Shown: positions 33,563 to 42,857 of the stretch, one piece after another | Numbering within the stretch: position 1 is the first letter of the stretch | Layout of the letters: each line of letters starts with the position of its first letter | Assembly (NCBI GenBank): GCA_031374735.1 | Contig: JANMGQ010000156.1 | Coordinates: 11,729-75,728 of the forward strand | DNA from: JABFRJ01 sp031374735 | GTDB taxonomy: Bacteria > Pseudomonadota > Alphaproteobacteria > Rhizobiales > Hyphomicrobiaceae | Direction of reading: 5' to 3' | Length of the DNA: 64,000 nucleotides | Notes under the pieces: model-generated | What the model was told of the DNA's origin: nothing | The model's database searches: none | What the model saw: the letters and a program-made list of their open reading frames with translations, nothing else | Program-made: the position numbers and the translations under genes

Positions 33563-35407
33563 ATGTCATTCAATATCGTTTCGCTCGTGATGCAGCATCT
33601 CGGCCCCGAGGTCGTCGCAAAAATCGCGCGCGCGCTCGGGCTTGAGTCCCATCTGGCGTCACGCGCCATCGGCGCCTTGGTCCCGGGCATGCTTGGCAGC
33701 TTGGCGTCGGGTGCGTCGACACCAGTCGGCGCGGCCCACCTGGCGGGTGTGCTCGATTCCATAGACCCTGCCGGGCTCGGCGGCATGGCAGCCAACATCG
33801 GCGGCGCCAACCAGGCAACCATGATCGGCAGTGGCAACGCCTTGCTCGGCCTTGCTCTTGGCGGACCTCCAAGCGACGCCTTGGCATCTGCATTCAGTCG
33901 CTTTGCCGGCATCGACGGTCTTTCAGCCAATGCGCTGACGGGCATTGTCGGCACGGGCGTGCTCGGCTCGCTTGCGTCTCTGAAGCGCAGCCAGGGGCTC
34001 GATTCATCCGGTCTTGGAACTCTTTTGGCGGGGCAGGCAGCCAACATTCAGGCAGCCCTGCCAGCGGGCTTCAATGCACTGCCCGGTGTTGGCGGCGCCG
34101 CACCCTCGGCGGTTGGCGGGGCCATCCGTCCCGGCGGCCAACCGAGCCATATCACGACTGCAACATCGAATGCTCAGGCGGCCGTCCGCGCCGCAGCCCC
34201 ATTGAGTGAACCGTACGCCGCGCCGGTCCGGTCGCGGGCCTTGTTCTGGGTCTTGCCGCTCGCCGCCCTCTTCGTGGCTGGCGTTTGGTATCTGGCGAGT
34301 GCCACCGCAAGCAGCCGGCGCCTCGTTGCCGAGCAGCAACGCGTCGTCGCCGATAAGGCAGCCGCGGACGCCAAAGTCAAAGCAGACGCCGAGGCCAGGG
34401 CGAAAGCCGAAGCGGACGCCAAGGCAAAGGCTGAGGCAGACGCGCGTGCCCGAGCCGAAGCCGAAGCAAAAGCCCGTGCCGAAGCTGAAGCACGAGCCCA
34501 GGCGGAAGCCAGGGCCAAGGCTGAAGCAGAAGCCAAGGCCCGCGCAGAAGCTGAAGCGCGTCAGAAGGCTGAGGCCGATGCCGCAAAAGCGCGGGCTGAT
34601 GCCGACGCTGCCGAAAAAGCCCGTCAGGAGACCGAAGCCAAGGCCAGGACCGAAGCGCAGGCCCGTCAGCTTGCTGAGGCCGATGCCGTGGCAGCCAAGG
34701 CCCGCGCCGAGGCTGAGGCTAAAGCCCGTACCGATGCTGAAGCAGCCGCGAAGGCGCGCGCGGAGGCCGATTCCGCGGCTGCCGCACGGGTCCGTGCCGA
34801 AGCCGAAGCCAAGCAGCGTGCTGACGCCGAGGCGGCCAAGGCTCGTGCCGAAGCCGAGGCGAAGGCCAAAGCCGATGCAGAAGCACGCCAACGTGCAGAG
34901 GCCGAAGCCAAGCGCAAAGCCGAAGCTGACGCGGCTGCAGCCGCAGCGGCTGCCGCGGCACGAACAGCGACGCCAGCGCCCGTCGCCCCGGCTCCTGTTG
35001 CTGCCGCCCCCTCTGCTGCTCCAGCGACGGTCGCTGTCGCGAAGGCGTGCGAAGCCGACATCAAGCAGTTGATCGCATCAGGCTCGATCCGCTTCCGCAT
35101 TGCAAGCGCGACCATCCAACCGGACAGCGCGGCAACCTTGAACAAGATTGCGGCCGCCATCAACGGCTGTCAGGGCACGAAGGTGCGTGTCGAAGGGCAT
35201 ACCGATGCCGATGGCGACGAACAGGAAAACCTGGACCTCTCCAATCGCCGGGCCAAGGCCGTGCAAGACTTCTTGATCAAGGCTGGCGTGCCTGCCGATC
35301 GCCTGTCGTCCGTGGGCCTTGGGCAGACCAAACCGCTGGCGCCGAACGATTCAGCGGAAAACAAGCTCAAGAACCGTCGCACCGAGGTCATCGTCGATCC
35401 AAAGTGA
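33563..35407 (+). CDS. DUF937 / Ala-rich coiled-coil / OmpA C-terminal fusion protein
   Basis: A 614-residue envelope protein in three parts. Residues 1 to about 175 form a DUF937 domain (LGLESHLASRAIGALVPGMLGSLA). Residue about 230-245 is a transmembrane helix (FWVLPLAALFVAGVWYLA). Residues about 255-475 are a long TolA-like helix made almost solely of Ala, Glu, Lys, Arg and Asp in heptad-like runs. Residues about 500-614 are an OmpA-type peptidoglycan-binding domain (VRVEGHTDADGDEQENLDLSNRRA, with SVGLGQTKPLAPNDSAENKLKNRRTEV, split here by position). The helix could span the periplasm and tie the inner membrane to the wall. Confidence 0.85.
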   Translation: MSFNIVSLVMQHLGPEVVAKIARALGLESHLASRAIGALVPGMLGSLASGASTPVGAAHLAGVLDSIDPAGLGGMAANIGGANQATMIGSGNALLGLALGGPPSDALASAFSRFAGIDGLSANALTGIVGTGVLGSLASLKRSQGLDSSGLGTLLAGQAANIQAALPAGFNALPGVGGAAPSAVGGAIRPGGQPSHITTATSNAQAAVRAAAPLSEPYAAPVRSRALFWVLPLAALFVAGVWYLASATASSRRLVAEQQRVVADKAAADAKVKADAEARAKAEADAKAKAEADARARAEAEAKARAEAEARAQAEARAKAEAEAKARAEAEARQKAEADAAKARADADAAEKARQETEAKARTEAQARQLAEADAVAAKARAEAEAKARTDAEAAAKARAEADSAAAARVRAEAEAKQRADAEAAKARAEAEAKAKADAEARQRAEAEAKRKAEADAAAAAAAAAARTATPAPVAPAPVAAAPSAAPATVAVAKACEADIKQLIASGSIRFRIASATIQPDSAATLNKIAAAINGCQGTKVRVEGHTDADGDEQENLDLSNRRAKAVQDFLIKAGVPADRLSSVGLGQTKPLAPNDSAENKLKNRRTEVIVDPK

Positions 35408-35426
35408 TCGGTCCAGCTTCACAGAG

Positions 35427-35464
35427 AAAAACGCGCCGGGCGACATCATCGTCCGGCGCGTTTG
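35427..35464. terminator. bidirectional terminator between the OmpA-fusion gene and pdhC
   Basis: 11-bp perfect stem (35429-35439 AAACGCGCCGG with 35453-35463 CCGGCGCGTTT), with a 13-nt loop. It has A-runs on the left and T-runs on the right, so it can stop transcription from both converging genes. Confidence 0.8.
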
Positions 35465-35494
35465 CATATGTGCACCAAACCCTGCGCGTTCTGC

Positions 35495-36886
35495 TCACAC
35501 CAGCATGCGCACGGGGTCTTCGATATAGCTCTTGAACGCGTTCAGCAGCTCCGCGCCGAGCGCGCCATCGACCACGCGATGATCACACGACAGCGTGCAG
35601 TTCATCACCGTCGCGATCTCGATTTTTTCACCCGTGACCACCGGCTGCTTGATGCCGGCGCCAACGGCCAGAATGGTTGCGTGCGGCGGGTTGATGACAG
35701 CATCGAAGGACGTGATGCCGTACATGCCGAGGTTCGAGATCGACGTCGTGCCGCCCTGGTATTCATGCGGGGCAAGTCGGCGCTTGCGCGCGCGTTCGGC
35801 GAGGTCTTTCATCTCGTTTGAAATCTCACCGAGCGTCTTCAGTTCGGCGTGCTTGATGATCGGCGTGAACAATCCGCCCTCGACGGCGACGGCAACGCCC
35901 ACATCAGAATTGCGATGACGGATCATGGCGCCTTCGGTCCAACTGGCGTTGGCCGCGGGCACGCGCTGCAAAGCCAACGCCAGGGCCTTGATGACGAAAT
36001 CGTTGACCGACAGTTTGTATGCTTTCGGCCCGTCCTTCGGTGAGGCCGCGTTGATGCGCTCGCGCGCGCGCAGCAACTCGTCCAGACGGCAATCGAGCGA
36101 CAGGTAGAAGTGCGGAATGGTTTGCTTCGATTGCGTCAGGCGCTGGGCGATAACCCGGCGCATGCCGTCATGAGGCACGAGGTCGTATGTGTCCTTGTCG
36201 TAGAGTGCGAGCACCTTGTCATCAGGCATGGCCTGCAGGGCCACAGCCGTGGCGGACGGCTTTTGAACCGTCAGTGGCGATGCAGTCGTTGCCGGCTTGC
36301 GGGCTGCCACACCCGACGTCAGCGCCGCTTCGACATCGCGCTGCACCACGCGGCCATGGGGGCCTGATCCCGAGAGCGTCGCGACATCGAGATTGCCCTC
36401 TTTGGCAAGCCGGCGCGCCAGGGGGGAGGCGAACACGCGCGCCCCTGCCGTGGCGGCTGGCGCCATGGATGGTGCTTCGCGGATCGGGGCGGCAGCTGGC
36501 AGTATCGCGTTCGGCGGAGGGGCCGCAGCGGCTGGCCGCATGGGCACCACTGTTGGCCCGCTCGGGGCGGGAATGAGAGGGTTGGCTGGTCGATCCAGTT
36601 TCGCAGCCGGCGCCGCGACCGTGGGGCCGCCAGACCTTTGTTCGCCCTCGGCCAGCAGCGTTGCAATGGGCGTATTGACCTTCACACCTTCAGCCCCCGC
36701 TGCAACCAAGATGTCGCCAATGACGCCGTCGTCGATGGCCTCGACTTCCATCGTGGCCTTGTCGGTCTCGATCTCGGCCAGGATCGTGCCGGGTTTAACC
36801 CGATCCCCCGCTTTAACGAGCCACTTGGCGAGTTTGCCCTCCTCCATGGTGGGGGACAGCGCGGGCATCAGAATCGACGTGGGCAT
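35495..36886 (-). CDS. dihydrolipoamide acetyltransferase (pyruvate dehydrogenase E2)
   Basis: A 463-residue core component of the pyruvate dehydrogenase complex. The single N-terminal lipoyl domain has the lipoyl-Lys in EIETDKATMEVEA (about residue 42), then a Pro/Ala linker. The E1/E3-binding domain is VFASPLARRLAKEGNLD, and the catalytic domain ends with SCDHRVVDGALGAELL, containing the His and Asp. The start at 36886 (MPTSILMPALSPTME) matches the family; the longer frame to 37036 is rejected. E1 genes, which normally sit beside E2 in this order, are not adjacent, nor is lpd. Confidence 0.92.
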   Translation of the reverse strand: MPTSILMPALSPTMEEGKLAKWLVKAGDRVKPGTILAEIETDKATMEVEAIDDGVIGDILVAAGAEGVKVNTPIATLLAEGEQRSGGPTVAAPAAKLDRPANPLIPAPSGPTVVPMRPAAAAPPPNAILPAAAPIREAPSMAPAATAGARVFASPLARRLAKEGNLDVATLSGSGPHGRVVQRDVEAALTSGVAARKPATTASPLTVQKPSATAVALQAMPDDKVLALYDKDTYDLVPHDGMRRVIAQRLTQSKQTIPHFYLSLDCRLDELLRARERINAASPKDGPKAYKLSVNDFVIKALALALQRVPAANASWTEGAMIRHRNSDVGVAVAVEGGLFTPIIKHAELKTLGEISNEMKDLAERARKRRLAPHEYQGGTTSISNLGMYGITSFDAVINPPHATILAVGAGIKQPVVTGEKIEIATVMNCTLSCDHRVVDGALGAELLNAFKSYIEDPVRMLV

Positions 36887-37198
36887 GGGGATCTTCGCGT
36901 GTGTGATCTTCGAGCGCGTGTGGCTGCGAGCTGCCGCTATCAACAGCCACAGCGTCATGTCTGGACCCAGTTCTTGCCCGTCCCACTGGTCCCCTGCAAG
37001 GGGCGCATCCCCGCACGCTGCATGCCAGATCGTCATAGTCTTTCTGAGTCACGGAGCCGTATACACGCGCGCCCCGCGCCATCGCAGCGCAGGTGTTTAC
37101 CACCAGCGGCCATTTTCCCGCCCAGCCTAACACCTGTATACCCCCCCTCGCACGCCAAGGATTCCCCGAGGCGACAGTATGAGGCGCGCCGGGTCGAT

Positions 37199-39022
37199 AT
37201 GCTCTCGAAGCCAGATACCGAAACGCCCGCGAAACCCGCACCTTTGACCGCTTTCGAGGTCTATAAGCGCGCCCTCGCCCTGCTCACGCATGAGCGCGTG
37301 CTGACGACGTGGTTGACGCTGGCCGGCATCGTCATCGGCCTGGTGCAGGTCTATGAGCAGAAGCTGTATGGCTGGATGGTCGATGCGCTCGCCCAGGGGC
37401 AAGGCGCCTTTGCCATCATCGGCATGTGGGCCGCCCTCGGCCTTGGCTCCATCCTGGCGTCGGTGGTGGTGGCTGTCGCCGCTGACCGCCTTGCGCACCG
37501 CCGCCGCCTTGCCGCCATGGGGCTCGCCTTCGAACGCGCTATCGGCCTGCCGATCTCCTATCACGCCGAAAAGGGCTCCGGCGCCGTCGTCCGCACGATC
37601 CTGTCGGGCACAGACGCCCTTTTCTGGCTCTGGCTCTCCTTCATGCGCGAGCAGCTGACCGCGGTCGTCGGCATTCTATTTCTGATCCCGGTCGCGCTCA
37701 ACATGAACGTCTATATGACCGCCATCCTCGGCGTGCTTGCGGCGGTCTATTTGTTGCTCAACACCATTGTCGTGCGCAAAACCAGCGACGGCCAGGCCGC
37801 CGTCGAGACCTATCACAACAACGTCTATGGCCGCGTCGGCGACGTGCTTGGCAACGTCACCGTCGTCCAGAGCTACACGCGCATTGGCGTCGAGATGCAG
37901 GCCATGCGTCAGATCATGTCCGACCTGCTCTCCGCCCAATATCCCGTGTTGACGTGGTGGGGCCTGCTGACTGTCTTCACCAAGGCCGCCTCGACCATCA
38001 CCATGGTCGTCATTTTCGGCGTTGGCGCCATTCTCGTTGCGCGCGGCGAAGCGACTGTCGGCACCATCGTCACGTTCGTCGGCTTTGCCGGCCTGCTGAT
38101 CGGAAAGCTCGACCAGTTGTCAGGCTTCATCGTGCACATTTTCCAGCAGGCGCCAACGCTGCGCTCTTATTTCCAGCTGATCGACACTCCCGCAATGGTG
38201 CTCGACAAGGCAGGGGCGACAGAGATGGCCAAGGTCGACGGCGCCGTCCTGTTCGACAACGTCTCATTCCAGTATGGCAACAGTGACCAGGGCGTGTTCG
38301 ACGCGACCTTCGAAGCCGAGAAGGGCGAAACCGTCGCCCTCGTTGGTCCGACCGGCTCAGGCAAGACGACGACGCTTGCCCTCCTGCAGCGCATGCGGGC
38401 GCCCGACAAAGGCCGCATCCTGATCGATGGCACCGACGTCACCGACTGCACCGTCAACTCCGTGCGCAGCCATATCGCTGTCGTGTTCCAGGACGCGGGG
38501 CTGTTCAACCGCTCCATCGCCGATAACATCCGCATCGGCCGCCCCGACGCAACCGACGTGGACGTCGAACGCGCCGCCAAGCTCGCTGAAGCACACGAGT
38601 TCATCTCGCGCAAACCGGGCGCCTATCAGTTCGTCATCGGCGAGCGCGGCCTGTCGCTTTCGGGCGGGGAACGCCAACGCCTCGCGGTCGCGCGCGCGAT
38701 TCTGAAGGACGCGCCGATCCTGATCCTCGACGAGGCCACCTCGGCCCTCGACGCCGAGACGGAAGCCAAGATCAAGCGTGCGCTCGACACGCTGCGCCAG
38801 GGCCGCACCACCTTCATCATCGCCCACCGCCTCTCGACCGTCGCCGACGCCGACAAGATCCTGGTCCTCGACAAAGGCCGCATCGTCGAGCGCGGTACGT
38901 TCCGCTCGCTCGTCGCCGACAACGGCCTGTTTGCCCGCCTCGTGCGCGAAGGCGGCTTCACCGAGCCAACGGCCGACGAAACCGGCGAACCTATCGCCGC
39001 AGCTCACGACGATGCGGGATAG
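37199..39022 (+). CDS. ndvA: cyclic beta-1,2-glucan ABC exporter (NdvA/ChvA type)
   Basis: A 607-residue half-transporter with permease and ATPase in one chain. The N-terminal domain (to about residue 330) has six helices; the ATPase domain (about 350-590) has Walker A GPTGSGKTTT, signature LSGGERQRLAVARA, Walker B ILILDEATSALD and switch His AHRLST. The start LTAFEVYKRALALL and overall size match NdvA/ChvA, which export cyclic beta-1,2-glucan to the periplasm in rhizobia. The ATG at 37199 is chosen; upstream codons to 36638 are shadow. The glucan synthase gene (ndvB) is not in the window. Confidence 0.85.
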   Translation: MLSKPDTETPAKPAPLTAFEVYKRALALLTHERVLTTWLTLAGIVIGLVQVYEQKLYGWMVDALAQGQGAFAIIGMWAALGLGSILASVVVAVAADRLAHRRRLAAMGLAFERAIGLPISYHAEKGSGAVVRTILSGTDALFWLWLSFMREQLTAVVGILFLIPVALNMNVYMTAILGVLAAVYLLLNTIVVRKTSDGQAAVETYHNNVYGRVGDVLGNVTVVQSYTRIGVEMQAMRQIMSDLLSAQYPVLTWWGLLTVFTKAASTITMVVIFGVGAILVARGEATVGTIVTFVGFAGLLIGKLDQLSGFIVHIFQQAPTLRSYFQLIDTPAMVLDKAGATEMAKVDGAVLFDNVSFQYGNSDQGVFDATFEAEKGETVALVGPTGSGKTTTLALLQRMRAPDKGRILIDGTDVTDCTVNSVRSHIAVVFQDAGLFNRSIADNIRIGRPDATDVDVERAAKLAEAHEFISRKPGAYQFVIGERGLSLSGGERQRLAVARAILKDAPILILDEATSALDAETEAKIKRALDTLRQGRTTFIIAHRLSTVADADKILVLDKGRIVERGTFRSLVADNGLFARLVREGGFTEPTADETGEPIAAAHDDAG

Positions 39023-39047
39023 TGTTGCGCGCAAGGCGTGAGCAAAA

Positions 39048-39124
39048 TGGCGCGCCCGGCTGGATTCGAACCAGCGACCACTCGCTTAGAAGGCGAGTGC
39101 TCTATCCAGCTGAGCTACGGGCGC
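39048..39124 (-). tRNA. tRNA-Arg (anticodon TCT)
   Basis: Complete cloverleaf on the minus strand, 77 nt: acceptor stem GCGCCCG/CGGGCGC, D arm GCTC-AGCTGGATA-GAGC, and anticodon arm CTCGC-CTTCTAA-GCGAG. That gives anticodon TCT; the T arm is GCTGG-TTCGAAT-CCAGC. The discriminator G and CCA are encoded (39048-39051). Confidence 0.97.
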
Positions 39125-39427
39125 TTTGATAGCATTACGGACTTCGATTGTTCCGAGTTACTGCATTTCGATGAACCCAACAAGTATGTGTCAGCGCGAA
39201 GTGCTAGGCGACGCGTGTCAGGAAACCGCCGACGAGACGTTGAGTTTCAGCAGCAACGGACGGCCTGCGTTGATCAAGCCGCCGCGGCCCACAGTCGCTC
39301 TCGATACAATGATATCTGGTCTTGCCCCGAAGTTGCCGATTTGTCGCGCTTGTGTGTGTGGCTATGCTAGGGGAGCCATCTGCGGGGCAGATGACAGATT
39401 GAAGCCGAGCGGAGGGATGAAAGACCG
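39125..39427. other. gene-free region between tRNA-Arg and the MotA-like gene
   Basis: About 300 nt with divergent promoters for the tRNA (leftward) and the MotA-like operon (rightward). AT-richer near 39125-39180. No hairpin, repeat or convincing short gene was found. Reading frames here are short and carry no family signal. Confidence 0.45.
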
Positions 39428-40462
39428 ATGGCGAGACAGAGATCGGCCGACCCAACGTCTGCGCCTTTGCACCGCACGCTGACGCCGCCGCGCCGCAGTT
39501 TGCTGAACATGTGCTTGTTCCTGGTGCTCGTCGGCATCCTGGTCGCCATCATCATTCCCCAGATCAAGGAAGCGGTGCTGACGAATATCTTCCTGAACGG
39601 CTTGATCTTGTGCGTGCTGCTGTTTGGCATCCTGTACAGCTTTCTACAGGTGCTGCGCCTGTACCCTGAAATCCGCTGGGTGAACGCGTTCCGAATTGCT
39701 GATCCCGGCATCGGTGCGGGCCTTCAGCCGGTGTTGCTCGCTCCAATGGCGACCATGTTGCGTGACCGCACGGGCGTCTTGTCGTTGTCGACCACCTCGA
39801 TGCGCTCGATCATGGACAGTATCGGCGCGCGCCTGGACGAAGCCCGCGATACCGGCCGCTACATCACGGGGTTGCTGGTCTTTCTCGGCCTGCTCGGCAC
39901 GTTCTGGGGATTGCTCGACACCATCGGTGCGGTCGGCAAGGCCATCGGCTCGCTCGATAGCAAGGCCGCCGACAGTGCGGCCATGTTCCAGGACCTCAAG
40001 GATGGGCTTGCGGCTCCCCTCAAGGGCATGGGGACGGCCTTCTCAGCGTCGCTCCTTGGGCTTGCGGGCTCGCTGATCGTCGGTTTCCTTGAGCTGCAAG
40101 CCAGCCACGCGCAGACGCGCTTCTACAATCAGCTGGAAGAATGGTTGTCCGGCATCACCGAGTTGTCGCCGGCGGGCGCCTCGTCCGGCGGCGTGGATCG
40201 CCAATTGACCGTAGTCCTGCATGACATCCAACGCTTGCTCGCCGACATCTCGGAGCGAGGTGGCATGCCTGGCGGGCCCGGCGCGCCACCCGCTGACGGC
40301 TCCGTGCGCGACTTGGCGCAAGGCGTCGATACGCTCGTCAAGCAGATGCGTGCTGAGCAAAAAGTCGTGCGCGAATGGGTCGACGAGCAGGCCGCCCAGC
40401 AAAGCGAGGTGGCCGGCCTGTTGCGCGAGCTGTCCGGCTCCATCAAGCCGCCGAAGCGATAG
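39428..40462 (+). CDS. MotA/TolQ/ExbB-type proton channel protein (non-flagellar)
   Basis: A 344-residue inner-membrane protein with four helices: about residues 25-43, 52-80, 145-165 (ITGLLVFLGLLGTFWGLLDT) and 200-225. The TFWGLLDTIGAV and GMGTAFSASLLGLAGSL blocks match the MotA/ExbB pore. No flagellar genes are near, so it is a cryptic stator-type motor rather than MotA proper. It is 12 nt upstream of an OmpA/MotB-like gene. The pair should use ion flow to move or stress the cell wall-linked partner; the function is unknown. Confidence 0.85.
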   Translation: MARQRSADPTSAPLHRTLTPPRRSLLNMCLFLVLVGILVAIIIPQIKEAVLTNIFLNGLILCVLLFGILYSFLQVLRLYPEIRWVNAFRIADPGIGAGLQPVLLAPMATMLRDRTGVLSLSTTSMRSIMDSIGARLDEARDTGRYITGLLVFLGLLGTFWGLLDTIGAVGKAIGSLDSKAADSAAMFQDLKDGLAAPLKGMGTAFSASLLGLAGSLIVGFLELQASHAQTRFYNQLEEWLSGITELSPAGASSGGVDRQLTVVLHDIQRLLADISERGGMPGGPGAPPADGSVRDLAQGVDTLVKQMRAEQKVVREWVDEQAAQQSEVAGLLRELSGSIKPPKR

Positions 40463-40474
40463 GAGGGCTGACCC

Positions 40475-41497
40475 ATGGCACGCTCCCGTCGTCGCGAATC
40501 CTACGGTGAATTCTGGCCGGCTTACGTCGATGTGCTGTCGACGCTGCTGATGGTGTTCACGCTGTTGCTGTCGATCTTCATGCTGGCACAGTTCTTTGTC
40601 GCCCAGGAGAGCAGTGGCAAAGACAACGTGCTGCGCCGCCTGAACCGGCAGATTGCAGAACTGACCAGCCTCCTCAGCCTTGAACAAAGCAAGGGCAAAT
40701 CCTCCGCCGACGATCTCGCGTCCCTGCAGGCCTCACTCGCGTCGCTGCGCGCGGAAAACCAGCGCATGGCCGGCATGGCCGGGCTCGGCGACGACAAGGC
40801 GACTCAGGCGGAAGCACGCGCGCTGATCCTGTCGAAAGACCTCGACGATCAGAAGAAGGTATCGAGCGAGGCGATGGCCAAGGTCGATCTGTTGAACCAG
40901 CAGTTGGCTGCGCTGCGCCGGCAGATGGCGGCCATACAAGAGGCACTGGCTGCCGCCGAGGCCAAGGACAAGGACGCGCAGTCGCGCATCACGGATCTCG
41001 GTGCACGCTTGAACGTCGTGCTGGCGCGGCAAGTACAGGAGCTGCAGCGCTATCGCTCGGACTTCTTCGGCCGCCTGCGTGAAGCACTGAAAGATCGCCG
41101 CGATATCCGTGTTGTCGGCGATCGCTTCGTGTTCCAGTCCGAGGTGCTGTTTCCTTCGGGGCAGGCGCAGATGACGGCTGAAGGTTTGGCGGCCATCGAT
41201 CAGCTGGCGCAGGCGATCGTGGAGCTGTCGGATAAGATCCCCAAGGAAATCGACTGGTCGCTGCAAGTCGACGGCCATACCGACGCGCGCCCGATCAACA
41301 GCCCGCAGTTTCCCTCAAACTGGGAGCTGTCGAGTGCGCGCGCCACCCAGGTGGTCAAGTATCTCATCAGCCGCGGCGTTCCGGCTCGGCGTCTGGTGGC
41401 AGCCGGCTATGGCGAGTTCCAGCCGCTGGAAGACGGCAACACGGACGAAGTGCTGCGCCGCAACCGCCGCATCGAGTTGAAGCTGACGAACAGGTGA
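40475..41497 (+). CDS. OmpA/MotB-like peptidoglycan-anchored stator partner
   Basis: A 340-residue protein with one N-terminal helix (VDVLSTLLMVFTLLLSIFML) whose preceding Asp in PAYVDVLSTL corresponds to the ion-carrying Asp of MotB. A coiled-coil region (about 50-190) follows, then a C-terminal OmpA-like peptidoglycan-binding domain (about 205-338: FPSGQAQMTAEGL, VDGHTDARPI, LSSARATQVV, RRNRRIEL). It is the partner of the upstream channel protein, 12 nt away. The gene ends about 125 nt before the nucleotidyltransferase gene, with a large palindrome between. Confidence 0.88.
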   Translation: MARSRRRESYGEFWPAYVDVLSTLLMVFTLLLSIFMLAQFFVAQESSGKDNVLRRLNRQIAELTSLLSLEQSKGKSSADDLASLQASLASLRAENQRMAGMAGLGDDKATQAEARALILSKDLDDQKKVSSEAMAKVDLLNQQLAALRRQMAAIQEALAAAEAKDKDAQSRITDLGARLNVVLARQVQELQRYRSDFFGRLREALKDRRDIRVVGDRFVFQSEVLFPSGQAQMTAEGLAAIDQLAQAIVELSDKIPKEIDWSLQVDGHTDARPINSPQFPSNWELSSARATQVVKYLISRGVPARRLVAAGYGEFQPLEDGNTDEVLRRNRRIELKLTNR

Positions 41498-41535
41498 GGC
41501 GAGAACGTGGCATCCCAAACGGCGACAAACGCTCT

Positions 41536-41616
41536 ATCCATTTGAAAAATAACGATTTATCATAGTGGACATGGATTTCTCGTTGCACTATGATAAATAT
41601 CGAAAAATCAATGGAT
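41536..41616. promoter_or_regulatory. nested 81-bp palindrome before the nucleotidyltransferase gene
   Basis: Outer arms ATCCATT (41536-41542) and AATGGAT (41610-41616) enclose inner perfect 13-bp arms ATTTATCATAGTG (41555-41567) and CACTATGATAAAT (41586-41598), with an 18-nt centre. A GAAAAAT or TGAAAAAT sequence occurs between inner and outer arms on both sides. The region is far more AT-rich than its surroundings and ends 8 nt before the GTG start at 41624. It is best read as an operator/promoter for that gene. Confidence 0.6.
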
Positions 41617-41623
41617 TAAGACC

Positions 41624-42625
41624 GTGCCCCTGCCTGAGATCACACTAGATCAACGGCGCCGTCTGATTGACGCGCAGCAGCGCTTCCGCTTGTGGCGAGA
41701 GGCGGACCGCGAATTCCGCCATAGCTACAAGGGGGCGATGACCTGGAAGCGCGTCGGTGGCAAGGCGTATCTATATCGGATCATGTCTGCCACTGTGCAA
41801 CAATCGCTCGGCCCGCGCTCTGAAAAGACCGAGCGGCTCAAGGAAAGTTACGTCGCCGCCCGGACCGACCTCCGCGCTCGTGTAACGAAGATGCGCAAAG
41901 GCATTGTTGGTGATGCCGCACTCAACCGGGCGGCTGGCCTCGCTAGAGTCCCAAGGCTTGCTGCCAAGATCGCGCGAGCACTTGATAGGGATGGTCTGCT
42001 CGGAAACGGTATTCACATCGTCGGAACGCACGCGCTGTACGCATATGAAGCACGCAGCGGCGTCATTTTTGAGTCGGGTCTGCTGGCGACCACGGATCTG
42101 GACCTGTTGACGGACGTTCGGACGCGCCTTGTCCTGGCGCTTGATGCAGGCATCCGCGGCGGGATTCTGCCAGCTTTGATGAAGGCGGACCGCACGTTCC
42201 GCACGCAGCCCGGCTCGTATCAAGCCGTCAACGACGACGGCTACATTGTCGACGTCATCCGTCCGATGACGCAAGAACTCCAACGGCGGCGTGATCCGAC
42301 GGTTGGCGGCCTCACGCCGGTTGCCATCCAGGGCTTAGAATGGCTCGTCAACGCGCCGCGGTTCGATGAAGTTGCAATTGCGGAGGACGGCGAGCCGGTT
42401 TGGCTGGCCTGCGTCGATCCACGTGCATTTGCACTGCACAAATTGTGGGTTTCAAAACAACCCATGCGTGAGGCTCAAAAGCGCCCGCGAGACGTTGGGC
42501 AGGCAATCGCGGTCGCCCAAGTCGCTGATTTGCTTGGTCTCGAGTTCAAGAAACATGATTTGTCGGCGCTGCCCAAGGCGCTTCTCGACGGACTGCCCGA
42601 ACTGCGCCGCCTTTCCAAGCCGTGA
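41624..42625 (+). CDS. GSU2403 family nucleotidyltransferase-fold protein
   Basis: A 333-residue protein. The minimal nucleotidyltransferase motif is seen as IVGTHALYAYEARSG followed, about 16 residues on, by TTDLDLLTD (G-T...D-x-D, about residues 133-163). An N-terminal helical region contains many Arg and Lys residues. GSU2403-family proteins have no established role; related folds occur in MNT-type antitoxins and other accessory enzymes. It starts at GTG 41624 with no strong ribosome site. It is preceded by an unusual nested palindrome and sits between conserved-looking genes, so it may be an accessory insertion. Confidence 0.75.
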   Translation: MPLPEITLDQRRRLIDAQQRFRLWREADREFRHSYKGAMTWKRVGGKAYLYRIMSATVQQSLGPRSEKTERLKESYVAARTDLRARVTKMRKGIVGDAALNRAAGLARVPRLAAKIARALDRDGLLGNGIHIVGTHALYAYEARSGVIFESGLLATTDLDLLTDVRTRLVLALDAGIRGGILPALMKADRTFRTQPGSYQAVNDDGYIVDVIRPMTQELQRRRDPTVGGLTPVAIQGLEWLVNAPRFDEVAIAEDGEPVWLACVDPRAFALHKLWVSKQPMREAQKRPRDVGQAIAVAQVADLLGLEFKKHDLSALPKALLDGLPELRRLSKP

Positions 42626-42857
42626 TCCCGCGGCGGCGTGCCGTTTCGTCCACAGATCCGTCGCGATTGGTTCGTATGCATCTACACGCCGAGGCGAAAT
42701 CTGAGGCGCATGGGAAACATACGGTCGGCGCAATGTCGCGCTGTGTGGTTTTCGGGATGCACATTACCGCGACCTAACGTAAAGGTGCGGCGGTGCGCGT
42801 CGAAAGTGGGCATCCACCAGCCTCTCAGTGGACTGCCGGGGTGAGGACAGATCTGAC

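Noticed and set aside
39428..42625. Zorya-like anti-phage system
   Set aside because: A MotA/MotB-like pair is present, but no ZorC, ZorD helicase or ZorE HNH gene follows, and the channel protein has no long tail. It is kept only as a low-weight alternative in the findings.
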